A stretch of DNA of 64,000 nucleotides from Dulcicalothrix desertica PCC 7102 (GCF_003991905.1 NZ_RSCL01000017.1:62001-126000), one strand, 5' to 3'. Positions 38,143 to 47,798 are shown, numbered from the stretch's first letter. Numbers and translations: made by a program. Notes: generated by a model not told the origin, from the sequence alone.

Positions 38143-38958
38143 GTGCAAACAGATAGCATTTTTTATCGCTTGTTCAAAGAATTTCCAAATGTTTTCTTTG
38201 AACTTATCGGCGATGCATCTACAACTGCCAGTGAATACAACTTTAAATCGATTGAAGTCAAGCAAACTGCTTTTCGTATCGACGGTGTTTTTATCCCGAA
38301 AAGGGGTAAAGACAAACCAATTTATTTTGTAGAAGTGCAGTTCCAGCAGGATAAGCAAATCTACTCGCGGCTTATTTCTGAAGTTAATTTATACTTACGT
38401 CAGAACAAGACTAAAAACAATTGGTATGGTGTAGTTATATACCCTAGGAAGAGTTTAGATGTCGCAGATACGAAGCACTACAGTGAATTCTTTGACAGTG
38501 GACGAATTACTCGTATCTACCTTGAAGATTTGGGTGATGCTGCTTCGTTACCGATTGGAATTGCTACTATTAAGTTAATCATCGAAAATCAAAAAATAGC
38601 CAAACAACAAGCCAAGGAGTTAATTGCGAGAACTAAACAACAGGGTCTTCCAAAACCCCAACAGCAGCAACTACTGGATTTAATTGGAACAATTTTAGTT
38701 TACAAATTACCTAAGATTAAGAAGGAGGAGTTAAAGGCGATGTTTAAAAAAAGCGACTTGAGGAAAACCACATTTTATCAGGAAGTCAAAGAAGAAATCC
38801 AAGAAGAAGTTGAACAAAAAGCCAAAGAAAAAACCAAATTAGAATCGATACCTCGCTTACTAGCTTTAGGTTTAACTCCGGAACAAGTAGCTCAAGGACT
38901 TGATATAAGTGTGGAAGTGGTAAGACAAGTAGTGCAGAAAAACAACTCAGGTTCTTAA
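38143..38958 (+). CDS. Rpn-family nuclease/transposase (DUF2887 type)
   Basis: 271 residues from GTG 38143. The PD-(D/E)XK core appears as FRIDGVFIP...IYFVEVQFQ (~44-70). A long helical stretch follows and a short helix-turn-helix-like end (LALGLTPEQVAQGLDISVEVV). Such proteins are abundant in cyanobacteria; relatives promote recombination or serve as recombination-linked nucleases. A decayed copy of the C-terminal third lies just downstream. Confidence 0.88.
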   Translation: MQTDSIFYRLFKEFPNVFFELIGDASTTASEYNFKSIEVKQTAFRIDGVFIPKRGKDKPIYFVEVQFQQDKQIYSRLISEVNLYLRQNKTKNNWYGVVIYPRKSLDVADTKHYSEFFDSGRITRIYLEDLGDAASLPIGIATIKLIIENQKIAKQQAKELIARTKQQGLPKPQQQQLLDLIGTILVYKLPKIKKEELKAMFKKSDLRKTTFYQEVKEEIQEEVEQKAKEKTKLESIPRLLALGLTPEQVAQGLDISVEVVRQVVQKNNSGS

Positions 38959-39094
38959 CGGGTGCCAGTTTCAAACTTCTCTTACCACATCTTCTGCGTA
39001 CTCTGTGTCTGGAGTGATAATTATATCTACCTATATACATAATGACATAGAGTACTAAATTCATTTGGGACAGTTTTATTGTATTAATTATCTA

Positions 39095-39365
39095 AGATAA
39101 AGAGGCTGGGTTAAAAGCAATGTTTGGACAAAGCGATTTGAGGAAAACAATATTTTACCAGGAAGTCAAAGAAGAGATACAAGAAGAACTTGAAAAAAAG
39201 ATTCGGCGAAGAGTCGAAAAAAGGTTTAAGCAAAAAGCCCAAATAGAAGTGATACCTCGCTTACTAGCTTTTGGCTTAACTCCGGAACAAATAGCTTATG
39301 CGCTTGATTTGAATGTGAAAGTCGTAGAAACAGTAGTGCTAAATAACTATATGGTAATTTCTTAA
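39095..39365 (+). pseudogene. partial duplicate of the Rpn-family gene
   Basis: From about 39095 the sequence parallels 38715 onward of the full gene. A one-base length difference and an in-frame stop precede the ATG at 39120, and the remaining 81-codon frame (SDLRKTIFYQEVKEEIQEE, PRLLAFGLTPEQIAYAL) matches only the C-terminal third. It looks like a decaying tandem copy. The short frame could still be translated. Confidence 0.75.
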
Positions 39366-39972
39366 TTTTTACCCTTTGTACATCAATACTGCAAGGGGTA
39401 GCTCAAAATCGAATAATTGGTAGGTTGAGTTGAGGAACGCTCTTCGTAAAAGTAGGCGCAGTTTTCCCAAGGGTAGTGGTTTGTGTCATAAAATTTGGTG
39501 GGTTATTTGCAACGGATGTAACGGATGTAACAGATAAGTTGTTGGTTACAAACAAAATCTAGTTGTCTAATATCAACCATCCGTTACATTCGTTCATAAT
39601 CCGTTGCCAATCTTTCTACACACCAAAATTAATGACACAGACCAGCAGTGGTTCATGTCATTAATTCTGGGGCGTTGTATGTGAGGCATAACCACGCTTA
39701 CGCTTGGCGCCTACACACCAAAACTATTGACACAGACCAGTAGTTTTCCTTTATGGTAGCAAAACCCAACATTTTTAGGACTCCGTTGGGTTCCGCAAAG
39801 CCTCCACCCAACCTACAAATATTCTTTGTGTCTCTATGGTAGAAATAAATATCAAAATTTTGTTCTGACGTTACATGTAACGTCTCTACATTTGCATTAA
39901 TTTTTGTTAAGATTGGACACGAAGCGTAAACGCGCGCACTTTCCTACTCATTCCCTACCTTGGAGACACTGG
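39366..39972. other. 607-bp repeat-rich intergenic region
   Basis: Holds copy B of the 99-bp element, two TAGGTTGGGTT-type repeats (39419-39478, 39757-39818), tandem ACACACCAAAA...TTGACACAGACCAG copies, and half of the GACGTTACATGTAACGTCTCTACA palindrome (39867-39890). No gene is seen. Several elements appear to have inserted into one another. Confidence 0.65.
39509..39607. repeat. 99-bp GCAACGGATG...CATCCGTTGC inverted-repeat element, copy B
   Basis: Same arms and same 99-bp length as copy A at 30111-30209. It is nested inside a wider inverted pair: TGTCATAAAATTTGGTG (39484-39500) outside on the left and CACCAAAATTAATGACA (39620-39636) on the right. The right flank word is repeated near 39717 and 39656. 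Confidence 0.85.
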
Positions 39973-41667
39973 ATGCTACGACTCGAACATATCAGTAAAA
40001 TTTACCCGACTGGTGAAGTCCTCAAGGATGTTAATTGGGAGGTCAAAGCTGGCGACAGAATTGGTTTAGTTGGTGTAAACGGCGCCGGCAAGTCCACCCA
40101 GCTTAAGATTATCACAGGTGAAGTCGAGCCGACTTCGGGTGAAATTGTTCGTCCTTCGAGTTTACATATAGCTTACCTTAACCAAGAGTTTGAGGTAGAC
40201 CCATCACACACTGTTAACGAAGAATTTTGGACTGTATTTAAGGAAGCAAACGAAGTACAGTTGGCGTTGGCACAAGTGACGCGCGAGATGGAAAGTGCCA
40301 CACCCGAAGAACTCGATAAATTAATTAATAAATTAGATAAGTTACAGCGTCAGTTTGAAGCACTCGATGGTTACGGGTTGGATGCGCGCATCGGTAAGAT
40401 TTTACCAGAAATGGGTTTTCAAATCGAAGATGGTGAGCGTTTGGTAAGTGCTTTCAGTGGTGGGTGGCAAATGCGAATGGGTTTAGGTAAGATTTTGCTG
40501 CAAGAACCTGATTTGTTACTGCTGGACGAACCTACAAACCACTTAGATTTGGAAACTATCGAGTGGTTAGAAGGTTATCTTAAGAAACTTACTACCCCGA
40601 TGGTGATAGTATCGCATGACCGGGAGTTTCTTGACCGTTTGTGTACTCAAATAGTCGAAACTGAACGTGGTGTTTCTTCTACTTATTTAGGTAATTACTC
40701 TTCGTACCTGCAACAAAAAGCTGAAAATCAGTCAGCGCAGCTTAGTGCTTTTGAACGTCAGCAAAAAGAACTCGAAAAGCAACAAGCGTTTGTAGAAAAA
40801 TTCCGTGCTAGTGCGACTCGTAGTACTCAAGCGAAAAGCCGAGAAAAATTGCTTGATAAAATTGAACGTATCGAGGCGCCTACAAGTTCAGTACGTACTT
40901 TACACTTCCAGTTTCCCCCTGCACCTCGTAGCGGACGCGAAGTTGTAATTATTGATGAGTTAACACATACATATGACGACAAAATTCTGTTCTTAGGCGC
41001 CAGTTTAATAGTCGAGCGCGGTGATAGAATTGCCTTCGTAGCTCCCAATGGTGCAGGTAAGTCTACATTGCTACGTTTGATTATGGGAATGGAGGCGCCT
41101 TCTGAAGGTATTGTAAAACTTGGCGACCATAATGTTCTTCCTGGTTACTTTGAACAGAACCAAGCAGAAGCACTTGATTTAAGTAAAAGCGTTATGGAAA
41201 CCATCCATGATGAAGTGCCTACCTGGACAAACGAAGAAGTTCGGACAATTTTAGGACGATTTTTGTTTAGTGGTGACACTGTATTTAAAAATGTCTCAGC
41301 ATTAAGCGGTGGTGAAAAGGCACGCTTGGCATTAGCTAAGATGCTCCTACGTCCAGCTAATTTATTAATTCTAGATGAGCCGACAAACCACTTAGACATT
41401 CCCGCCAAGGAAATGCTCGAAGATGCGCTGCAAAATTATGATGGTAGCGTGATTGTTGTATCACACGACCGTTATTTTGTTTCGCAGATAGCAAATAAAA
41501 TCGTCGAAATTCGCGATGGTGAGTTTCGTGTTTATTTGGGTGATTACCATTACTATCTCAGCAAGCTGGAAGAAGAAAAAGAAGCCGCACGTCTGGCTGA
41601 TATAGAGAAAGAAAAAGCTGCGAAGAAAGCTGCTAAAAGCGCTAAATCTACAGCAAAGAAAAAGTAA
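39973..41667 (+). CDS. ABC-F family ribosome-associated ATPase
   Basis: 564 residues from ATG 39973, which follows TTGGAGAC and gives the usual start MLRLEHISKIYPTG; the opening from 39904 lacks such support. Two ATPase halves have Walker A (GVNGAGKST, PNGAGKST), signature (FSGGWQMR, LSGGEKARL) and Walker B (LLLLDEPTNHLD, LLILDEPTNHLD), joined by a linker, with no membrane segment. ABC-F proteins act on the ribosomal E site. The tail is a Lys/Ala/Glu-rich coil. The exact subgroup is not assigned. Confidence 0.93.
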   Translation: MLRLEHISKIYPTGEVLKDVNWEVKAGDRIGLVGVNGAGKSTQLKIITGEVEPTSGEIVRPSSLHIAYLNQEFEVDPSHTVNEEFWTVFKEANEVQLALAQVTREMESATPEELDKLINKLDKLQRQFEALDGYGLDARIGKILPEMGFQIEDGERLVSAFSGGWQMRMGLGKILLQEPDLLLLDEPTNHLDLETIEWLEGYLKKLTTPMVIVSHDREFLDRLCTQIVETERGVSSTYLGNYSSYLQQKAENQSAQLSAFERQQKELEKQQAFVEKFRASATRSTQAKSREKLLDKIERIEAPTSSVRTLHFQFPPAPRSGREVVIIDELTHTYDDKILFLGASLIVERGDRIAFVAPNGAGKSTLLRLIMGMEAPSEGIVKLGDHNVLPGYFEQNQAEALDLSKSVMETIHDEVPTWTNEEVRTILGRFLFSGDTVFKNVSALSGGEKARLALAKMLLRPANLLILDEPTNHLDIPAKEMLEDALQNYDGSVIVVSHDRYFVSQIANKIVEIRDGEFRVYLGDYHYYLSKLEEEKEAARLADIEKEKAAKKAAKSAKSTAKKK

Positions 41668-42121
41668 GAATGATATTGCCTCTTGTGGGGTGGGCATCCT
41701 TGCCTGCCCTTAATTGACAATTTTAGACAGAACGTAAGGGGACTTACATTCCACAAGACATTACAAACTATAATTATTTTCCAAACTTAATGCTAATTAA
41801 TCTCAATAAGTTGTTAGGTAAAAACTAATTTGAAATAACTAATTGGTTGCAGCAAATTGTATTAGAAAATGTGATTTAAAAATGTTGAGATTATTACATA
41901 ACAGTTGGCGCCGATACAGTCAAGCAATATATGAATAAATTGCATCTATCTAGTGACAGTATTAAAAGATAGTAAATATGTCTGTAGGTCTTGAATAATT
42001 AAGAAATGTCTAAAAAAACGGATATTTATAATAAAAGAAGCTAATAAGCAGAAATTCACTTGCGATGGCAGGTAGCAGTGGTATTATTCGGATATTACAA
42101 AAAGTAAAGGGCAGTTTTATT
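41668..42121. other. 454-bp intergenic region
   Basis: Starts with a CTTGTGGGGTGGGCATCC...GCCTGCCC repeat (41680-41709) just after the ABC-F stop, which may help end transcription. The rest is AT-rich leader of gpmI without a recognised promoter. Confidence 0.5.
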
Positions 42122-43720
42122 ATGACCAAGGCACCTGTTGCTCCCGTGGTGCTAGTCATTTTAGACGGATGGGGCTACTGCGAGGAGACGAAAGGAAATG
42201 CAATTGCACAGGCTAAGACTCCAGTCATGAATAGCCTATGGTCGGCATATCCGCACACCCTCATTCGCACGTCAGGAAAAGCCGTCGGTTTGCCAGAAGG
42301 TCAAATGGGTAACTCAGAAGTTGGTCATTTGAATATTGGCGCTGGTCGAGTGGTACCGCAAGAGTTAGTACGCATTTCAGATGCGGTAGAAGACGGTTCC
42401 ATTAATAAAAATCCAGCGTTAATAAAGATTTGTCAGGAAGTCCTGAGTCGAAACGGCAAACTGCATATGGTCGGGCTTTGTTCTGAGGGAGGTGTACACT
42501 CCCACATTAGCCACCTGTTTGGACTACTTGACTTAGCTAAAGCACAAGGTATTTCTCAAGTTTGTATTCACGCTATCACTGATGGTCGTGATACTGCACC
42601 TAAAGAGAGTGTAGAAGCAGTAGGACTGATTCAAAATTACATAGACCGTATCGGCGTTGGTAAAATAGCGACAATTAGCGGTCGCTACTACGCAATGGAT
42701 AGGGATCGTCGTTGGGATAGAGTTAAACTTGCCTACGATGTGATGACTATTGATGGTAAGGGTAATGGACTCTCGGCAATGGAAACTGTCAAGGCTTCTT
42801 ATGCTGCCGACATAACCGACGAGTTTATTGTTCCCGTGCGGTTAGCACCAGGAGCAATTGAAGCTGGCGATGGTGTTATATTTTTTAACTTCCGCCCTGA
42901 CCGCGCGCGGCAGCTAACTCAAGCTTTGGTGAGTCCTAATTTTGATAGTTTTGAGAGACAGTTAGTTGCGCCATTGTCCTTTGTTACTTTTACTCAATAC
43001 GACCCTGAACTACCAGTCAGTGTTGCATTTGAGCCACAAAATCTTAGTAACATTTTGGGGGAAGTAATATCAAACCGGGGTTTAAAACAGTTCCGCACTT
43101 CCGAAACTGAAAAATACGCCCATGTAACTTATTTCTTCAACGGTGGTTTGGAAGACCCCTACCCAGGTGAAGACCGCGAACTCGTATCGAGTCCAATGGT
43201 GGCAACTTATGACCAGGCGCCTAAAATGTCCGCCGAAGCCCTCACCGATGTAGCGACTTCTGCTATAGGCAAGCAAATCTACTCACTAGTGGTAATAAAT
43301 TATGCCAACCCAGATATGGTAGGGCATACAGGTCAAATTCCAGCCACAGTGCAAGCTGTTGAAACAGTAGACCGTTGTGTGGGGCGCCTGCTAGAGGGTG
43401 TAATAAAAGCAGGTGGCACGGCAATTATTACAGCCGACCACGGCAACGCAGAATATATGTTAGACAATTCGGGTAATCCTTGGACTGCCCACACCACAAA
43501 CCCAGTACCCCTCATACTAGTCGAAGGCGAAGGAGCTAAAATTCCTGGACACGGTACAGATGTTAACTTACGCTCAGATGGTAAGCTAGCGGACATTGCC
43601 CCAACAATTTTAGAAATTTTGCAAATTCCCCAACCAGTAGAAATGACTGGGAAATCCTTAGTAGTATCTGCTGACTACGAAGTGCGAAACAACCGCACAC
43701 CTGCACAAGTAGGAATGTAG
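42122..43720 (+). CDS. gpmI: 2,3-bisphosphoglycerate-independent phosphoglycerate mutase
   Basis: 532 residues from ATG 42122 (MTKAPVAPVVLVILDGWGYCEE), the usual start; the opening from 42065 adds 19 unmatched residues. The DGWG metal site, the phosphate-accepting Ser in MGNSEVGHLNIG, and the ITADHGNAEYM and HTTNPVPLI metal ligands are intact. It interconverts 3- and 2-phosphoglycerate in glycolysis with Mn2+. secG lies 83 bp downstream. Confidence 0.97.
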   Translation: MTKAPVAPVVLVILDGWGYCEETKGNAIAQAKTPVMNSLWSAYPHTLIRTSGKAVGLPEGQMGNSEVGHLNIGAGRVVPQELVRISDAVEDGSINKNPALIKICQEVLSRNGKLHMVGLCSEGGVHSHISHLFGLLDLAKAQGISQVCIHAITDGRDTAPKESVEAVGLIQNYIDRIGVGKIATISGRYYAMDRDRRWDRVKLAYDVMTIDGKGNGLSAMETVKASYAADITDEFIVPVRLAPGAIEAGDGVIFFNFRPDRARQLTQALVSPNFDSFERQLVAPLSFVTFTQYDPELPVSVAFEPQNLSNILGEVISNRGLKQFRTSETEKYAHVTYFFNGGLEDPYPGEDRELVSSPMVATYDQAPKMSAEALTDVATSAIGKQIYSLVVINYANPDMVGHTGQIPATVQAVETVDRCVGRLLEGVIKAGGTAIITADHGNAEYMLDNSGNPWTAHTTNPVPLILVEGEGAKIPGHGTDVNLRSDGKLADIAPTILEILQIPQPVEMTGKSLVVSADYEVRNNRTPAQVGM

Positions 43721-43721
43721 A

Positions 43722-43777
43722 ATAGTAGAGACGCGATTCATCGCGTCTATTGCGATTCATCGCGTCTATACTATTCA
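43722..43777. repeat. AGTAGAGACGCGATTCATCGCG repeat, expanded copy
   Basis: A member of the GTAGAGACG palindrome family in which GCGATTCATCGCGTCTAT is duplicated. It lies between gpmI and secG. Confidence 0.8.
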
Positions 43778-43803
43778 TCAACCTCTTTTAAGTAATTTTG
43801 GTT

Positions 43804-44037
43804 ATGACCGTCACTAATATTGTTCAAGGAATCTGGACATTCTCTGCTGTTGGCTTAATTATTTTGGTACTACTTCACAGTCCTAAAGGTGATGGTATTG
43901 GCGCCATTGGTGGGCAAGCTCAATTATTTAGCAGTGCCAAAAGCGCTGAAAGTACTCTTAACCGAGTTACTTGGGCATTAACTGCTATATTTATGGGTTT
44001 AACAGTTGTGTTAAGCGCTGGTTGGTTGCCTAAATAA
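43804..44037 (+). CDS. secG: preprotein translocase subunit SecG
   Basis: 77 residues from ATG 43804 (MTVTNIVQGIWTFSAVGLI). Two membrane helices (~8-28, ~52-73) flank the conserved GIGAIGGQAQLFSSAKSAE loop, the SecG signature. It assists SecYE in export. The gpmI-secG neighbourhood is common in cyanobacteria. Confidence 0.95.
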   Translation: MTVTNIVQGIWTFSAVGLIILVLLHSPKGDGIGAIGGQAQLFSSAKSAESTLNRVTWALTAIFMGLTVVLSAGWLPK

Positions 44038-44067
44038 TTAGTAAAACATTATAGGGAGGATAGGGGA

Positions 44068-44796
44068 ATGGGAACGGAACAAAAATACTATAACCGTAAC
44101 CCTAGACCCAATATCCCGACCCGCATATTTATATTTTTAGGAATATTATTAACCACTTGGCTGCTAGTTCTAATTAACTCGCAGTTTGTAGTAGTTGGGC
44201 AAACACCTTCAACACTTACGCATCCTCTACCGTCAACACTCATGCGTTGGCAAGACGTTAGAAACAGTGGTGATTATTTTGATGCAGTGAAGCCAACAGA
44301 AGTAGGATACTTAGTCTGGTCAAATTTTCCTGTTAAAGTTTATATCGAAACGCCAAAAAATCTTAATAAGAATCAAGCAGATGCATGGCTAAAAACTGTA
44401 TCATCTACAGCTCAAGAATGGAATGCTTATTTACCGTTACAGATAGTTGAGCAATCAGAGTCAGCCGATATTACAATTTTAAGAAAGGCGCCGCCACTTC
44501 AAGGAAACCCACCGCGCGCACGTTCTGCACAAACAACATATAATTTGTATACAAAAAATAATACTTTATACCATAGGTTTAGTATTTTATTGAGTCCGAG
44601 CCAAACGGGTGAATACCTTATTGCTGCCGCACGGCACGAACTTGGACACGCATTAGGTATTTGGGGACATAGCCCATTACAAAGCGACGCTTTATACTTT
44701 TCTCAAGTTCGTAACCCACCATTAATTTCAGCTAGAGATGTGAACACCCTAAAAAAGGTATATGAACAACCAACTAAATTAGGCTGGCAAAAATAA
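44068..44796 (+). CDS. secreted zinc metallopeptidase (matrixin-like)
   Basis: 242 residues. One N-terminal hydrophobic segment (~20-43) anchors or exports it. The zinc site is the extended HELGHALGIWGH (metzincin form HExxHxxGxxH) near residue 190. It is preceded by a ~110-residue domain with PVKVYIETPKNL. ATAGGGAGGATAGGGG just before the ATG is a strong ribosome binding site. The substrate is unknown. Confidence 0.85.
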   Translation: MGTEQKYYNRNPRPNIPTRIFIFLGILLTTWLLVLINSQFVVVGQTPSTLTHPLPSTLMRWQDVRNSGDYFDAVKPTEVGYLVWSNFPVKVYIETPKNLNKNQADAWLKTVSSTAQEWNAYLPLQIVEQSESADITILRKAPPLQGNPPRARSAQTTYNLYTKNNTLYHRFSILLSPSQTGEYLIAAARHELGHALGIWGHSPLQSDALYFSQVRNPPLISARDVNTLKKVYEQPTKLGWQK

Positions 44797-44804
44797 TTTA
44801 TTCT

Positions 44805-44876
44805 TGTGGAGCGGGCATCCCGAACCGCCTCTTTGTATCGGTATGTAAGGACGGGCAAGGATGCCCATCCCACAAG
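44805..44876. repeat. CTTGTGG..GGGCATCC / GGATGCCC..CCACAAG inverted repeat
   Basis: 72 bp with CTTGTGGAGCGGGCATCC at the left and GGATGCCCATCCCACAAG at the right, just after the peptidase stop. Related single arms lie near 8.5, 27.4 and 41.7 kb. It may serve as a terminator. Confidence 0.8.
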
Positions 44877-45037
44877 ATAGTTAATTTAATTTTTAAAATG
44901 GCAAAATTTCGTCTTGATAAATATTCAATTTCTATTTTAAATGATTGGACGTTGATTTGATTATCGATATGGTCGGGGCGGGTTTAGTTGTATTTACGTG
45001 AATAGTGAGAATTTTGGGTTAACCCGCCCCTACGGTA

Positions 45038-45532
45038 TTACCATCCCCAACTGCCGGGAATTCCTTTAAATGGCCCGACGATATCTTTGGTTATCCAACC
45101 ACCATAAAAATTTCCGGGTTGCGGCGCCACTTTTTCGCCATCTATATAACATGCATCCATTGGGTGTGCATAAAACGCGACATAATCTTTGAGAGATTCA
45201 AATTTAGGTGTAGGGTTAGGATAAAACCAAGCGACGTTTTGCAGTTCTTTATCACCTACGCGCAGTGTATAATATCCCGCTGCTCCTTTCCATTCGCAAA
45301 AACTAGATTGGGGCATTTTTATGAGATATTCCATCTTAATATCCGCAGGCGGAATATAGTAAACTGGCGGATGGCTAGTTTCTAATACTCGTTTTGCATT
45401 GTGAGTATCAGCGATTGTTTCACCATTAAAAATAATCTGAATATGTTTGCTGACATCTTCCAAACGTGGTGGACGGGGATAGTCCCATACTGACTCTTGC
45501 CCAGGTTGAGGCTCAATGCGTTGCGGTCTCAT
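45038..45532 (-). CDS. DUF427 family protein
   Basis: 164 residues. ESVWDYPRPPRLEDV, the central SHPPVYYIPPADI and EWKGAAGYYTL, and the closing YPNPTPKFESLKDYVAFYAHPMD are characteristic of DUF427, a small beta-rich family of unknown biochemistry. It is a single soluble domain at normal length. Downstream (lower coordinates) it faces the secG/peptidase pair convergently. Confidence 0.9.
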   Translation of the reverse strand: MRPQRIEPQPGQESVWDYPRPPRLEDVSKHIQIIFNGETIADTHNAKRVLETSHPPVYYIPPADIKMEYLIKMPQSSFCEWKGAAGYYTLRVGDKELQNVAWFYPNPTPKFESLKDYVAFYAHPMDACYIDGEKVAPQPGNFYGGWITKDIVGPFKGIPGSWGW

Positions 45533-46041
45533 AAAGCTATCTCATAAGTATAATTACTCTCATCCTATATTAACAACTAAGCTTTACGACCAATAGCTAA
45601 AAAAGTAGTGATATCCCACCAAACACCTTTTTCAAGAGACGTTACATGTAACATCTCTAAATTTGATTATATTTGTGCGCTGTTAAAAAATCATTGGCTA
45701 AGTAATTTACGCAAGCATATTCTTGACCTCTCTATAAATTTACAGAGATTTTCTCGCGCTGTCAAAAAACATAGTTCGAGAATACCTGATCTGAATAGTA
45801 TTACTACTGTTTATCAGTTTATAACTAATACAAATTATTTTTTATACACCGAATTAATACTTAGAAATACTATCAAAATTCTCTATAAAACAGCTTGTAA
45901 GCATAAATTGTTTAATCCATCTTTATACAAGTCATTTGAAATATTTTCTTTCTGCAAAGTTTGATAAAAATACAACACGATAACTATTCTCATGTGCCAA
46001 CTTATGAGTAGCAAATAAATTTAAGAACACAGGATAACATC
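45533..46041. other. 509-bp intergenic region
   Basis: Holds a degenerate member of the GAGACGTTACATGTAAC palindrome family (45635-45659). A 118-codon frame at 45608-45964 starts inside that repeat and has no coding features, so I do not call it. It includes the leader of the PEP-CTERM gene. Confidence 0.5.
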
Positions 46042-46869
46042 ATGTCTAAACTATTTAAAAGCTTGGTTGCTGGTACAGTACTTTCAGTTGGTTTAGCTAT
46101 TGGCAGTGCGGGTGAAGCGAAGGCTGTATCACTTACAGGAAGCGCAACAATAACCGCAGATAATCATTATGGGTTTTTCTACGGTGATAAAGATGGAAAC
46201 TCTTTGAACTTTGTTGGACGTAACGAACTAGGAGCAAAGGGTAGTGAAGGAACGTATAATTGGTCTCGCCCAGAAAGTTGGAAATTTAACGTTGATTCAC
46301 AAGATTATTTATATATGGTTGTGTGGGATGACCAAAGCGTTGATGAGACTTGGCTTGGTGAATTTAATTTTTCCACAGGTCAGTCTGGTGTCAGTAAAAA
46401 TCTTTTGAGTAAAGCGACTGACTGGGAGTACATGATTAGCAAAAGTGCTAACCCCTTTAGTCTACGTAACACAGTTAAGATCGAAGACCGTGATAAGGGT
46501 TTCCTAGCTGCTGGTGATAGATTTGAAGGAAATGTTCCAAAGAACGGAGAACTAGCTCAAGAAATCCAAACAGGAAACTGGATTGGCGCCATAAACCGAG
46601 GAGCTAATATTCGTAGCACTGGTCCTTGGGGACAGATTGCTGGGATTAACCAAAATGCTCAATTTCTTAATGTTACTACTGCCGATAGACAACAAAGAGG
46701 AACTTCTAAAAACACCAATTATACTATCTTCCGCACTCGCTCTACAGTTGGAGAGTTAAGTGGATTACCTCCTAAATCTGTTCCTGAACCTACAACAGCA
46801 TTTGGTTTAGCTGCCTTGGGTCTTATTGGCGTCACTTCACTTAAGAAGCGCAAAGTAAAATTAGGTTAG
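46042..46869 (+). CDS. PEP-CTERM sorting-domain protein
   Basis: 275 residues. A signal peptide (~1-28, ending AGEAKA) leads a beta-rich secreted domain. The C terminus VPEPTTAFGLAALGLIG...KKRK has the PEP motif, a hydrophobic helix and a basic end, so an exosortase should process it. AGGATAA precedes the ATG. Function of the mature domain is unknown. The gene is followed by a GTAGAGACG palindrome that may act as terminator. Confidence 0.9.
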   Translation: MSKLFKSLVAGTVLSVGLAIGSAGEAKAVSLTGSATITADNHYGFFYGDKDGNSLNFVGRNELGAKGSEGTYNWSRPESWKFNVDSQDYLYMVVWDDQSVDETWLGEFNFSTGQSGVSKNLLSKATDWEYMISKSANPFSLRNTVKIEDRDKGFLAAGDRFEGNVPKNGELAQEIQTGNWIGAINRGANIRSTGPWGQIAGINQNAQFLNVTTADRQQRGTSKNTNYTIFRTRSTVGELSGLPPKSVPEPTTAFGLAALGLIGVTSLKKRKVKLG

Positions 46870-46923
46870 TACTTAGTATTTTTTCAGATTTTGCTGTCAC
46901 GAAATTATTAAATTGATTTACAT

Positions 46924-46953
46924 TGTAGAGACGTGATGAATCACGTCTCTACA
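46924..46953. repeat. TGTAGAGACG...CGTCTCTACA palindrome
   Basis: Near-perfect 30-bp palindrome with core TGATGAATCA between the convergent PEP-CTERM and methyltransferase genes. Confidence 0.9.
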
Positions 46954-46961
46954 TTTGATTA

Positions 46962-47798
46962 TTATATTTTTACTGCTGTTACGAAAAATATTGATGCATC
47001 ACACCAGGCGCCTTGTTCAGTCACAGGTAACGCTTGGACTTCTTTTATATATTCTGCAAAACATTCTTGCAGTTTTTCGGGCGCCAGTTGTTGTACTTGG
47101 TAGCCAAAGACGTTTTTAGCGTTGACTTCCCATATTTGTTGTACGCTGTTTACATCAGGGGTAAAATACCAGCCAAATTGCTCCTGTTGAATTATAATAT
47201 TTTTGTTCTGAAAACCTGCTGCTAACAATAATTGCTGGCATTTTTGCGGTGTACCTAACGGTGCATTTGGGTTCGTTACAGTAACACCGTATCTAGCTGC
47301 GACTTCTCGAAATAAAACACTTGTTGTAAATGCATTTTCTGCCCAAGCGTTAAATACAAGTTTTCCACCTGGTTTGAGACAACGATGCCATTTATGTAAA
47401 GCTGTAGGGATATCAGTTAGATAACAAATTGCTAGAGAACATAATATTACATCAAAACTGTTTTGCTCAAAGTCTATTAATTCAGCGTCAGCTTCGATAA
47501 ATTCTACATTTTGTAAACCAGAGACAGCTAGTTTTTGTTTCGCGTTACTCAACATCCCCGTAGAAATATCTATACCAATTATTTTGGATTGGGCGCCTGC
47601 TTTTTCTGCTGCTGCTAATGCTACTATTCCTGTACCTGTGGCTACATCTAGTATTTTTTGCACAGAGTCTAGGTTCGCCACTTCAATTAAACGTTTGGCT
47701 ATTGGTAAGTAAAATCTGCCACTGTCGTAATTGTTGCGAGAATTAAAGTCAGCGAGTAATTGCTGTTTATATTCTTCTGTATGTTTTGCTTCTAACAT
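46962..47798 (-). CDS. class I SAM-dependent methyltransferase
   Basis: 278 residues. Motif I is ILDVATGTGIVAL (~44-56), the acidic end of beta-2 is IIGIDIS, and ILCSLAICYL and LKPGGKLVFNAW complete a UbiE/Methyltransf_11-type fold. A C-terminal ~100 residues probably shape the substrate site. The substrate is unknown. It is divergent from the macro-domain gene. Confidence 0.88.
   Translation of the reverse strand: MLEAKHTEEYKQQLLADFNSRNNYDSGRFYLPIAKRLIEVANLDSVQKILDVATGTGIVALAAAEKAGAQSKIIGIDISTGMLSNAKQKLAVSGLQNVEFIEADAELIDFEQNSFDVILCSLAICYLTDIPTALHKWHRCLKPGGKLVFNAWAENAFTTSVLFREVAARYGVTVTNPNAPLGTPQKCQQLLLAAGFQNKNIIIQQEQFGWYFTPDVNSVQQIWEVNAKNVFGYQVQQLAPEKLQECFAEYIKEVQALPVTEQGAWCDASIFFVTAVKI

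Noticed and set aside
45608-45964. 118-codon open frame upstream of the PEP-CTERM gene
   Set aside because: It starts inside a dispersed palindrome, has an unnatural composition and no ribosome binding site.
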